A stretch of 25,373 bases of DNA from a virus. This document shows positions 15,970 to 24,576 of this stretch, piece after piece. The position numbers and the translations under genes were made by a program. The first letter of the stretch is position 1, and every line of letters starts with the position of its first letter. The notes under the pieces were generated by a model, which saw only the letters and a program-made list of their open reading frames with translations, was not told the DNA's origin and made no database searches. Location of the stretch: positions 1-25,373 of IMG/VR virus record IMGVR_UViG_3300030090_004549. One strand, 5' to 3'.

Positions 15970-18900
15970 CTATATATTATATTCTATATTACTAGCCACG
16001 CCTATGCCTTGAAAGCTAAAAGAATTATTAGAAACAACATTACTAGTACCATCATCTATTATAGTAGAAAACCATTTATTTTCTTTATTTAAAAAGTCGT
16101 GTAAAGTTGTTCCTGTGTTTAAATCTGTTTCTATAAAATCACATCTCCAACCTTGTTCTCCATCGTAATTTAAAGTGTTAAAATGTTTTACTGTTGTAGG
16201 AGCATTGTTAAAAACTGTTGTAACAAAAGAACCTTGCTGTGTATTATAAAAAAAGCTTCTCATGGTATCAGTGTGCTTATATATTTGACCGTTTCTTATT
16301 GTAAAATAATCATTAGCACAACTTAAACCAGCTTCAGGTATAAAACCTTTAAAACTTTCCCAACCTTTAACGTTTTCTTTATAAGTAACTGTAACATCAG
16401 TGTCTGTAGATTTAAAATCAGAGTTTTCGCCATCATTATCTATGTTAAACGAAAAATTTCCAGAACCATCCTCAGACGCACCATTGTCAAAAGTTAAATT
16501 ATAATTATCTTTATTAGAATCGTAAGTTCCTAATATATTAAAATAATCACCTTCAAGCTTGTCTTTAAAAAAGTCTTTCATGCCAGCGGAAGATATAGGT
16601 GTTAAACCATCCATTGATAACCTAAGCACAGCACCTCTTTGTTTGTCTGTAAAATAAGCTCTATAAGAAGAAGATGCAAATGATTCTGGATTATTTGATA
16701 TACCATATTCGCCAACAAAAGGTCTCGACTGACCTAAAACTTTATTTGAAGCTGTTAATTGTGGCCTGCCGTCAGCATTAAATATAATATCTTTGTCTGC
16801 TGCAATTTGAACTATTTTATCTTGGCAAAGAGCGATTAAATCACTATCTCTTGCAAATAACTTTTGTATACTACCATAAGTTGGCTCTAGTTCTTTAGTT
16901 ATTTTTTCTGCCATTATAAACTGGTTTAAATCATTTAAACTAGTATTTTTATTATATATACCAGAAAATATTAAACCACTACCTCTAACATCTTGCTTAT
17001 ATTGCTCTTGTAGTGTTGTAGAAGCTTTTACTCCGTTTTTTATAAAAACTCTATTAAAATCATCACGTATTCTATTAGATTCTACACCATTACCAAATGA
17101 ATAACAATTGTAATATGATAAGCCAACTTTACCAACCTTTGGGTCTAACTTAAGTTTAGTAATAAGGTTAAAAGTAGTATTACTACCAGGAATAGCAGCT
17201 ACACCAGTTGTTATTTCCTCTACTTCAACAACCTGCATTTTAGCATAGCTTCCGTCTTCTTTATGAAATTCAATAAAACTTCCTTCAAAAATAGCTGTTT
17301 GATCAGTTAGTCCTTGTGCACCACTTGTTGCTGCTGAACTACCATTAGGTAAAGTATCAATTGTAAAAAGCCCAAGATCTAACTCTACAATATTACCATC
17401 CCAAGATTTTACTCTACAATCAATATATATTGGTTGGGATTGCGATGCGTATACAGATGTATTTGCTGGTACTTTACTAGATCTTGCTTTGTCTCCTATT
17501 GAAGCTATTAAATAACCTTTTCTATTGTCTATTGAAGATTGAGTTGATAAGTCTAACTGCATTGGATATGCTTGAGAAGCCTCATAAAATATATCTAAAT
17601 CTAAATTTTCTTTTGGTTCTGTTTCAAATATAGCTGGATTATTACTTACTGGATTAAGTCCATTTTCAAAAAACGGTTGAACAAACTCTATATCTGTAAA
17701 TTCTACAGTAGAAGAAGGTCCACCTAAATTTTCTGGATTATTTAATAAATCTTCTGGACTTTGATCTAACTCAAGTATGTAACAAACTCTCCTGTTGTCA
17801 GGCGAACCAAATTTTTTCAACGCGACCGCTAAATTATTAAACGCAGCATCAGTATCAGGACCATTTCCATCAATAGATGCAGCAACAAACTTGTGCCAAG
17901 CATAGTGTACTGTGCTTGTATCTTCTATCACGCCACTTGTTGCAGACCCCGGACCTCCTTGAGTGCTCCATGCGGTTTTTCTATTCCAAGCAGTATGATT
18001 ATAAATTCTTTTTTCAGTAACGTTTAGTATTGTAAATTCTGTTTCTGAAGCGTCATTAGCAAATCTAAATTTATTGCCAGGAACTAAATTATCTACTAAA
18101 TCTTTATTTCCTTGGTTATAATTACCAATACTAGCGTCTCCATATGGAGTCCATTGATATTTAATTTTGTTAACGTCAAAACCTCCCGACGCGGAGCCTG
18201 TTTGTTCTACATTACAAACCTTGTGTTCAGGGGCTGCTTGTGTATTGTAGTTTTCTATAGATTGTAAGTTTATTTTTGCGCTAGGCTCCCAATCATCAGC
18301 AGTTGAAGCATTGCTATCATACCAACTAACTGGTGGAAAATTATCATTACCATTAAGATCAGATCCATCATGCAGTGCTACGCCAACTCCAGAAAAAGAA
18401 AGATGTAAATAATGACCTGTTGTTCCTTGAGGCCCGTAAACCTGCTCACCAACATCACCATAAGTACCTAATTGACTTTTCCAAGCTCTAGCACCATTAA
18501 CTTGTCCACCACCAGATGTATTATTGTGCTCAAAATTAGCGTTTATAATACCTTGTAAACCATCTACCCAACCACCATCAGCCAGAGTAACGGTGGTATC
18601 TGGAGTGCTACTAGCCAAACCACTTCCGTAACTACTATGTATCCATCCACTACTAACAAATCCTGCTGATAAAGGATAAACTGGCCCAAAGTAATTGTTC
18701 ATTAAATTACCACTACAAGAAACATCATAAAGTAAGCCAGTTGCACCTGGATTTGAAGAAGGAGTGCCCATGCCAGCATATAAACCTATGTTACTACTTA
18801 CAGTTGGTTGTTGTGCGGCCATATAAGCGCCATCAATAAACCATCCACTATTAACTCCACCGTTGTTTTGTGCGTTTCCATTAAAATCTAAATTTGTTTG

Positions 18901-21900
18901 CCAATCACTTTGAGTGTCAGATGCGTCGCTAGTGTTTGGTAGTGAAGGTTGAACAGGAGGACTACCAGGCGTAGGATTTTGCCCTAAAAACAAATCTGGA
19001 TTCATTAAAGAAAATATCTGCGTAGAAGAATCTATTATACTTTGCAGAACAGACGTAATCGGTTGGTTTATAAGATACTGAGATGTAATTATATCAGATT
19101 TTATTTTAACAAAAAATCTACCTTGAAACTCTTGTAAATCTTTATTTTCTTGTACTGAAAACTTTGTTTTTAAAGCTGGGTCTAATACACTAGTACTAGT
19201 TTCTATCCAGCCATCCTGAATAAAAATAGGTCTATCAATAACTATTCTATATTGATCAAGTGATAAACTGGCTGAAAGATCCTCAAGTGAAACTATTCTA
19301 TATCTTCTAGATATTAAAGTTGTTGTTGCGGTAGTTTTTTGAAATTCAATAGAAATTTCTTTTCCAGAATCAAAAACGTCTTTTATATCATTAACATCTT
19401 CATCAACAAATGATTGTTTATTTATTATTATTTTATTAGATTCAGGAGTAGGTTGGTTATTAATATCTGGAAATAAACCATTAGTACCTGTTAAATTACC
19501 ACCTCCATCTAAAATGCCTAAAGATCTATGCTTTGTTTTTATAAACTGCGGCGCTTCATTTTTTATATCTATTATTTTAAATTTATTTTCATCATCAACC
19601 TGGTCGTTTGAATCTATTGTTTTTTTAAGTATAATAAAATCATCTTCTTTTATTTTGTTTCTATCAGAAGAAGGAAAAGAAAGCCATAAATTACCATCTT
19701 CTTCAGCTACATAAACTCGATCTAATACTAAATTATAATACTCAGAAGCTGTTTCTTTTACAAATATTTTAAAAAACTTTGCGTCAGTTTCTATACTTAT
19801 AATATCTCCCTCTTGCCAATCGTTTACACTAGAAGAAGAAAAAGGTTCATATCTACCATGACCTTTAGTAACACCACCAGAAGGTGAGGCAGAGCCAGAG
19901 TTAGCACTTTGTTGATTCCATATTCTAACCGGTCCTTCATATATTAAAATATTAACAACACCACCAGAAGGATTAGCAGTTGGTCTGTATTGCTTTATAT
20001 CGTGTATTGAAAAATTATCATATTCTTGGGATAATAAATCATTCATATCATTTATTTCAAAAAAGAAATACTGACCAACAGTACCATTGCTATGTTCAAC
20101 GCCTGTTACTGTTACAGTCTGATAAACGTGTTCTATTTGAGGTATATTTTGAACAGCAAGTCTATTTGATCTAGAAGCATTTCCATTAGGACCATTATTC
20201 CAATTATAATTTACATTATAAGAATTACTTTCACTTGAAGTAAAAACAGGTGTTTCTCTACCATACAAGTCTAAAAAACTTATACCAACTTGATATGTTC
20301 TTTGAGATTTTATAGATTTTTCTCCAGTTATAAAACTAGCATAATCTCCTTGATGAAAACCTCTATTTTCTAACACTATTCTCATACTAGAGTAATCTGC
20401 AGGTTTTAAATTAATATTTTGAGTATAATTACCATATATTAATCTTCCTGCCGTAAAATCTTGCGCTTTTGCTTTTTTTGGTACATTATCCCATGGTCTT
20501 AAAAATTGATTTTCTGGAATAGCGCTGTATACTAAATCTTTTGTTATTTCATAATAACCTCTATCACTTGCTGGTGTGATAGTTCCAGATGGAAGTATTA
20601 TATTTGCATTAGAACTGTTAATATTATGCCAAGCAATATTATTTGATCCATCTGCGTTTGTAGGTTTTATAGTGTCTAAAGAATATATAACATTAGAATC
20701 TTCTCGTTTATATAATAAATCTATTTCTACAACTTCTAAAGGTATGTCATAAGTAACAAAATCTTTTAAAATAATTTTTGTAACACGATTTTCCATGCCC
20801 GTGTTATACGGCTCTCTAGTAGGGTGTATGTTAAATGGACCTGCCGCAAAAGCTACTTCACTAAACGGCCCAAAAGCAGAATATTCACCATCTTGATATT
20901 TATATCTATATGCAAATCTAGCAAACTGTGTTTCATACAATATATCTTGTTCGTTTTCAAAACTCCAATTAAAAATCAACTCAGTAGGAGAAAGAAGTGG
21001 ATCTATAGATATTATTTCAAATTCAACATCGGCGTAAACCTCTTCGTTTATTGCAGATCCACTAATGTAATTACCACCTTGATAAGTTATATTCACAACT
21101 TCCATTCTAATCTGCGCATTGGTTGGTAATGATCCAGGAGAGTTTGAGTCACTCATTAATATAATTTGACCAATACTAAAAGGAACACCTAAAACAGCGT
21201 CTTGTATATCGTGTGCTACACCACTAGGTGCTGATGTATTATAAGTAGTACTTCCAGTAGAAGCAGGAAGATTGCTAAACGTTGTATAATCCGCGGGTAA
21301 ATTAGTTGAAGGATCTAAATATTGATTACCACTTTGAACAATAACATCATTTGGTAATATAAATTTAATAATAGGATTTGATGCTGTAGAGCCATAACCA
21401 TAACCTAAAAAAGAAAAAGGAGCTACATACACTGATCTATTCGGATCAATAGATTGACCGTATAAAACACTAGTTTCTAATTCTAAAACAGGTGGTTTTG
21501 TAGGTTTTCTTTTTATTACAGTAATATCTTCTTTTGTAAATCTATTACCAGTATTTATATTATTAACATAAAAATTACTAGTTATTATATTATTATTAGC
21601 ATCAACAAGATCTGTATGAGCGTTCTGTCTAAAATGTTCTATATTTATTTTTTTTGGCTCTGTTACGCCATCTGTAAAAAATAAAAAATCATCTACAACA
21701 TTTATACCTGTTATATAATTATTGCTATTAAATTCTAATCTACTATTATCACCGTCTATAATTATAGGCGTTGTATTATTTAAATCTACATTATGTTCTA
21801 TTATAGCGCTAGCTATATCAACACCGTCGTCATCACTTATAACTACAAGCCAATAAAATCTATTTTTTTTCTCATCAGAAATAGATCCTATACAAATAAG

Positions 21901-22098
21901 GTTTGTGTCAGTTACATTTTCTAAAAAACTAGTTAGCTTTTCATTACCTAATATATTTTGAACACTACCAACGTCTGAATCTTCAGATGTAGATACTTGA
22001 ACATTAAAAGCTTCTGTATATTCACCACTTGGTATTATTCTTTTGTCAAGGTCTAAATTCATACGACCTTTAACAAAACTATTTTTTATTTCAGGCAT
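15970..22098 (-). CDS. Giant tail-nozzle / stabilization-like protein with insertions
   Basis: The protein has 2042 residues. The N-terminus (KGRMNLDLDKRIIPSGEY, then VQVSTSEDSDVGSVQNILGN) is the signature I associate with phage stabilization or tail-nozzle proteins of marine Bacteroidota phages and crAss-like phages. The beta strands that follow (NRFYWLVV, DDFLFFTDGVTEPKKI) fit a beta-propeller like T7 gp12 or P22 gp10. The conserved C-terminal part (about 1740-1850) has LFARDSDLIALCQDKI, VGEYGISNNPESFA and YFTDKQRGAVLRLSMDGL. Between them, about residues 1055-1260, is a Gly/Trp/Tyr/Ser-rich stretch unlike either end (GGVNSGWFIDGAYMAA, YGSGLASSTPD), probably an inserted surface domain. It is far larger than T7 gp12 (794 residues). 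It follows the 510-residue gene by 4 bp and ends in TAG. Tail assignment is inference from motif memory and gene order; receptor contact by the insert is speculative. Confidence 0.8.
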   Translation of the reverse strand: MPEIKNSFVKGRMNLDLDKRIIPSGEYTEAFNVQVSTSEDSDVGSVQNILGNEKLTSFLENVTDTNLICIGSISDEKKNRFYWLVVISDDDGVDIASAIIEHNVDLNNTTPIIIDGDNSRLEFNSNNYITGINVVDDFLFFTDGVTEPKKINIEHFRQNAHTDLVDANNNIITSNFYVNNINTGNRFTKEDITVIKRKPTKPPVLELETSVLYGQSIDPNRSVYVAPFSFLGYGYGSTASNPIIKFILPNDVIVQSGNQYLDPSTNLPADYTTFSNLPASTGSTTYNTSAPSGVAHDIQDAVLGVPFSIGQIILMSDSNSPGSLPTNAQIRMEVVNITYQGGNYISGSAINEEVYADVEFEIISIDPLLSPTELIFNWSFENEQDILYETQFARFAYRYKYQDGEYSAFGPFSEVAFAAGPFNIHPTREPYNTGMENRVTKIILKDFVTYDIPLEVVEIDLLYKREDSNVIYSLDTIKPTNADGSNNIAWHNINSSNANIILPSGTITPASDRGYYEITKDLVYSAIPENQFLRPWDNVPKKAKAQDFTAGRLIYGNYTQNINLKPADYSSMRIVLENRGFHQGDYASFITGEKSIKSQRTYQVGISFLDLYGRETPVFTSSESNSYNVNYNWNNGPNGNASRSNRLAVQNIPQIEHVYQTVTVTGVEHSNGTVGQYFFFEINDMNDLLSQEYDNFSIHDIKQYRPTANPSGGVVNILIYEGPVRIWNQQSANSGSASPSGGVTKGHGRYEPFSSSSVNDWQEGDIISIETDAKFFKIFVKETASEYYNLVLDRVYVAEEDGNLWLSFPSSDRNKIKEDDFIILKKTIDSNDQVDDENKFKIIDIKNEAPQFIKTKHRSLGILDGGGNLTGTNGLFPDINNQPTPESNKIIINKQSFVDEDVNDIKDVFDSGKEISIEFQKTTATTTLISRRYRIVSLEDLSASLSLDQYRIVIDRPIFIQDGWIETSTSVLDPALKTKFSVQENKDLQEFQGRFFVKIKSDIITSQYLINQPITSVLQSIIDSSTQIFSLMNPDLFLGQNPTPGSPPVQPSLPNTSDASDTQSDWQTNLDFNGNAQNNGGVNSGWFIDGAYMAAQQPTVSSNIGLYAGMGTPSSNPGATGLLYDVSCSGNLMNNYFGPVYPLSAGFVSSGWIHSSYGSGLASSTPDTTVTLADGGWVDGLQGIINANFEHNNTSGGGQVNGARAWKSQLGTYGDVGEQVYGPQGTTGHYLHLSFSGVGVALHDGSDLNGNDNFPPVSWYDSNASTADDWEPSAKINLQSIENYNTQAAPEHKVCNVEQTGSASGGFDVNKIKYQWTPYGDASIGNYNQGNKDLVDNLVPGNKFRFANDASETEFTILNVTEKRIYNHTAWNRKTAWSTQGGPGSATSGVIEDTSTVHYAWHKFVAASIDGNGPDTDAAFNNLAVALKKFGSPDNRRVCYILELDQSPEDLLNNPENLGGPSSTVEFTDIEFVQPFFENGLNPVSNNPAIFETEPKENLDLDIFYEASQAYPMQLDLSTQSSIDNRKGYLIASIGDKARSSKVPANTSVYASQSQPIYIDCRVKSWDGNIVELDLGLFTIDTLPNGSSAATSGAQGLTDQTAIFEGSFIEFHKEDGSYAKMQVVEVEEITTGVAAIPGSNTTFNLITKLKLDPKVGKVGLSYYNCYSFGNGVESNRIRDDFNRVFIKNGVKASTTLQEQYKQDVRGSGLIFSGIYNKNTSLNDLNQFIMAEKITKELEPTYGSIQKLFARDSDLIALCQDKIVQIAADKDIIFNADGRPQLTASNKVLGQSRPFVGEYGISNNPESFASSSYRAYFTDKQRGAVLRLSMDGLTPISSAGMKDFFKDKLEGDYFNILGTYDSNKDNYNLTFDNGASEDGSGNFSFNIDNDGENSDFKSTDTDVTVTYKENVKGWESFKGFIPEAGLSCANDYFTIRNGQIYKHTDTMRSFFYNTQQGSFVTTVFNNAPTTVKHFNTLNYDGEQGWRCDFIETDLNTGTTLHDFLNKENKWFSTIIDDGTSNVVSNNSFSFQGIGVASNIEYNI

Positions 22099-22102
22099 TT
22101 AA

Positions 22103-23635
22103 TTAGTGTTTTATTTGTTTTGATTTACCTCTAAGTATTTGTGTAATTTCTTCTAGCTTAATATTAGACAGTCTAAGTTTAGCTTGTCTAATAGCAGCAA
22201 ATCTTTCTCTTTTATATCTTCGAACAACATATTCAGGTGTATTTGCCCTAGTACATAATATAGCATATATTATACTTTTGTACATTGCTTCTTCTGCAAA
22301 TTTATGCACTTGCATCTCTTCATCAGTTCCTAAGCTATCACTAATATAATCTAACACGATTGTATTACCGCTTAGATTTGAACTAAAATGTATCTTACCT
22401 CTTAAATTATCTATATAATAAGAGCCATTATCTTGCGCGTGTGCTGGATCTAAACCATATCTTTTACCAACATTTGCTTCAAATATATGATCGTCGTAAT
22501 CATAATCGTGCTGTTGATTTTCGCTAGGTTTGTCAGATTTGTAATTACTCCAAGTTGTAGACTCGCCTCCTTCTATTAAATTAGAAGAAATAGCATCGCA
22601 ATTTACAACTATATTATCTACTATATTTTGACTATTAGCTAACGAACTATCAGTAAAATCTTCTATAAAACTAGTTATCAAAACAAAAACTTCTGTTTCG
22701 TTGCTAACATCAATATCTGTTACTGAAAGTGTTGACTCCGTGTTTAAACCATCGTTAAATGTTATTAAAGCTCTTGAGCCACTAACGGTATAAATGTCAA
22801 ATATTTCGTCGGTATTGTTAAGAGATGGGTCGTTGTTTTTGTTAGGATTACCTACATCTGGATCATAGTCTGGATACGTTAAGCTACTAATACCTACTCT
22901 TATAGTTCCTACACCTTTTCCTGTTGCCGCTGCCGCAGATTTACCAACAGCAGACAAATCTATAGTATCTATACCATCTACGTTTATTTTTTGTCTACAA
23001 GAATAAGCTCTACTTGTTGTAACGCCTGGAACTGTATTATTACTAGCGTCAAATGTAGACGAAGTGCTACCGTGCTCAAAAACTAATTGGCCATTAACAA
23101 TATGAAGCTTGTCATCAGATGGTAAAGCGCTAGTACCGCCAAAAACATTTCCTTTTATCCAATCTTGAGAAGGTGCAGCTGGAGGACTTGAGCTAGGTAT
23201 ACTATCACTAAAGTCACCATTAAAAATTATATCTGCATCAAATTTAAAATCATAAGACTTATCTTCTTTTTGAGATATTTTAAAAGGATTTTGAGTATGT
23301 TTTGTAGGATATAAAGGGTGTTTTATACCAGAGTTATCAACAAACAAAACTCTAGTATAGTTAACATAATCATGAGGAAGTATCATTGTTAATGAAGGTG
23401 GTAGTTGTATTTCTTGAGATTTTATAGATTTAAACGTATCAAAAGACAACTCAGCTAAAGCTCTTTGCGCGTGAAAGGCTACGTCTGTTCTATTTGTTTT
23501 AGTTATTAGTTTTTCTTCACCAACATAAACTACCATAAATTGATTTATAATATCTTGTAGTGATGTAAACTGATAGTTACCAAAATCTGAGGGATTATTA
23601 TAGTAACTATATTGTGATTGTTGTAATATTCCCAT
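22103..23635 (-). CDS. Tail-tube / connector protein with inserted lectin-like domain
   Basis: The protein has 510 residues. The N-terminal part (about 22-125) includes DIINQFMVVYVGEEKLI, AFHAQRALAELSFDTFKS and IQLPPSLTMILPHDYVNY; the C-terminal part (about 385-510) includes YYIDNLRGKIHFSSNL and a helical, Arg-rich end. These parts resemble conserved tail-tubular or head-completion proteins of marine Bacteroidota and crAss-like phages. Between them, residues about 136-350 form a beta-rich insert that starts IFNGDFSD, continues W-x-KG-N-x-F-G-G and NGQLVFEHGS, and closes with DNIVVN. That pattern matches carbohydrate-binding jelly rolls (CBM4/9-like), suggesting a glycan-binding decoration of the tail. 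The insert is Asp/Ser/Asn-rich and has few Lys, unlike its flanks. The gene lies 4 bp after the 243-residue gene, with the same TAATTAAATG junction as the next one. The domain call is by pattern only. Confidence 0.8.
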   Translation of the reverse strand: MGILQQSQYSYYNNPSDFGNYQFTSLQDIINQFMVVYVGEEKLITKTNRTDVAFHAQRALAELSFDTFKSIKSQEIQLPPSLTMILPHDYVNYTRVLFVDNSGIKHPLYPTKHTQNPFKISQKEDKSYDFKFDADIIFNGDFSDSIPSSSPPAAPSQDWIKGNVFGGTSALPSDDKLHIVNGQLVFEHGSTSSTFDASNNTVPGVTTSRAYSCRQKINVDGIDTIDLSAVGKSAAAATGKGVGTIRVGISSLTYPDYDPDVGNPNKNNDPSLNNTDEIFDIYTVSGSRALITFNDGLNTESTLSVTDIDVSNETEVFVLITSFIEDFTDSSLANSQNIVDNIVVNCDAISSNLIEGGESTTWSNYKSDKPSENQQHDYDYDDHIFEANVGKRYGLDPAHAQDNGSYYIDNLRGKIHFSSNLSGNTIVLDYISDSLGTDEEMQVHKFAEEAMYKSIIYAILCTRANTPEYVVRRYKRERFAAIRQAKLRLSNIKLEEITQILRGKSKQIKH

Positions 23636-23639
23636 TTAA

Positions 23640-24371
23640 TTATTGTTTTTCTTGTTGAATATTTTTTATATCTTCTGATGACGCTACTCTATAAAGTTGA
23701 GGATCTTTCATTTCAATAGCAGCGAGTTGTAGTATTTTCATTACTAATTTTGTTTCTTCAGAAATATGAAGTTCAAAATCTGTACCACTAGCATAAACTA
23801 ACTGATCACCTACAGAAGTACCTTGCCAAACTACGTTTTTTGGTTTTCTTATATAGTTTATTTCTATTGAACCTATAGTATCTGGCTCTAAAATTATACT
23901 AGTATCTTTTAAATAATAAACAGGTCTTAAAAGTGATGGTTTAATTAATGAAGATCTTTTTACTAACTCAAATTTGCTATGAGTTAATTTTTCTACAATA
24001 TTGCCATGTTCATTATTTCCAAGAGTATCTCCTTTAAGCGCATCACCTTTTGTTATAACTTTAGCTAGTCTATAATAATCTTCAGTTAAATTTTGCAAGT
24101 CAAATATATTAATAGGACTAGATGTGTTTATTAAAGTTTCAGCTCTATGAAATATTTCAATTTTTTCTTCTAATATATCTATTGGATCAGCATACATTGT
24201 TTGATTACCACTACGTCTACCAAATTGAGATCTATCATAAAAATATTGTTCAAATATATCCATTTGAGCTTGGTTAGCATATAAATTAAACTTAACAGGA
24301 GGTATATATCCTCTCTGTTCTTTATTAGCTAAAGCTAAAACTCTTTGATATACAGTATCTACACTTACCAT
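23640..24371 (-). CDS. Head-tail connector-like structural protein
   Basis: The protein has 243 residues with no signal peptide or TM segment. The N-terminus (VDTVYQRVLALANKEQRGYI, then FNLYANQAQMDIFEQYFYD) is helical and, from memory, highly conserved in uncultured marine Bacteroidota phages, where it is listed as a structural protein. A middle part (about 60-80, DPIDILEEKIEIFHRA) is followed by beta strands, including EINYIRKPKNVVWQG, and a C-terminal helix (LVMKILQLAAIEMKDPQLYRVAS). The helix-plus-barrel layout and position before the tail-tube genes fit an adaptor below the portal (T7 gp11 or P22 gp4 role). The ATG directly follows the TAA of the 50-residue gene. The family is recognised with fair confidence; the exact connector role is inference. 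Confidence 0.75.
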   Translation of the reverse strand: MVSVDTVYQRVLALANKEQRGYIPPVKFNLYANQAQMDIFEQYFYDRSQFGRRSGNQTMYADPIDILEEKIEIFHRAETLINTSSPINIFDLQNLTEDYYRLAKVITKGDALKGDTLGNNEHGNIVEKLTHSKFELVKRSSLIKPSLLRPVYYLKDTSIILEPDTIGSIEINYIRKPKNVVWQGTSVGDQLVYASGTDFELHISEETKLVMKILQLAAIEMKDPQLYRVASSEDIKNIQQEKQ

Positions 24372-24524
24372 TTATTTATTTTTTTTATAAGGAAAAACCT
24401 TATTTAATATTTGTTTTCTTTTTTCACAACCACATCCTCCACCTGTTATTTTATGAACAAACTTCTTTACGCCTGTTGCAGTTGTTATTTTTTCTATTGT
24501 ATCGCCTAAACCTTTTGATTTCAT
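24372..24524 (-). CDS. 50-residue Cys-motif phage protein
   Basis: The ATG at 24522-24524 gives MKSKGLGDTIEKITTATGVK, followed by KKFVHKITGGGCGCEKRKQI and LNKVFPYKKNK. The same frame stays open upstream to a GTG at 24563, but that longer form would translate the hairpin and add a low-complexity stretch (GDYNYNYN), so I reject it. The C-x-C-E-K-R-K motif with a basic C-terminus is the distinctive part. It could bind metal as a dimer or bind nucleic acid, but two Cys alone do not make a zinc finger. I recall very similar small proteins (KGLGDTIEK-x-T-x-ATG-[IV]-KK ... CGC-x-KRK) at this same place in marine flavophages, which supports real coding. It follows a stable RNA hairpin and abuts the connector gene. 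Function is unknown. Confidence 0.8.
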   Translation of the reverse strand: MKSKGLGDTIEKITTATGVKKFVHKITGGGCGCEKRKQILNKVFPYKKNK

Positions 24525-24542
24525 ATTATAATTGTAGTTGTA

Positions 24543-24560
24543 ATCGCCCCGTAGGGCGAT
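24543..24560 (-). promoter_or_regulatory. Stable RNA hairpin with UACG tetraloop
   Basis: On the minus strand, AUCGCCC pairs perfectly with GGGCGAU across a UACG loop closed by C-G. This is the cUNCGg class of exceptionally stable tetraloops. The tetraloop forms only in the minus-strand transcript, the coding direction. It starts 16 nt after the stop of the upstream gene and ends 18 nt before the next ATG, inside the longest intergenic gap (24525-24576). There is no U-tract after it (UACAACUAC follows), so an ordinary intrinsic terminator is unlikely. A role in mRNA stability, 3'-end protection of the head-gene transcript, or processing is inferred. Confidence 0.75.
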
Positions 24561-24576
24561 CACTTCTACAGGTTGA

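Noticed and set aside
24543-24560. Hairpin as an intrinsic terminator
   Set aside because: No U-tract follows on the coding strand, and the downstream genes are tightly packed with no other visible promoter.
24525-24563. GTG start at 24563 for the small Cys protein
   Set aside because: It would translate the perfect hairpin and a low-complexity stretch; the ATG at 24522-24524 begins exactly at the part I recognise as conserved.
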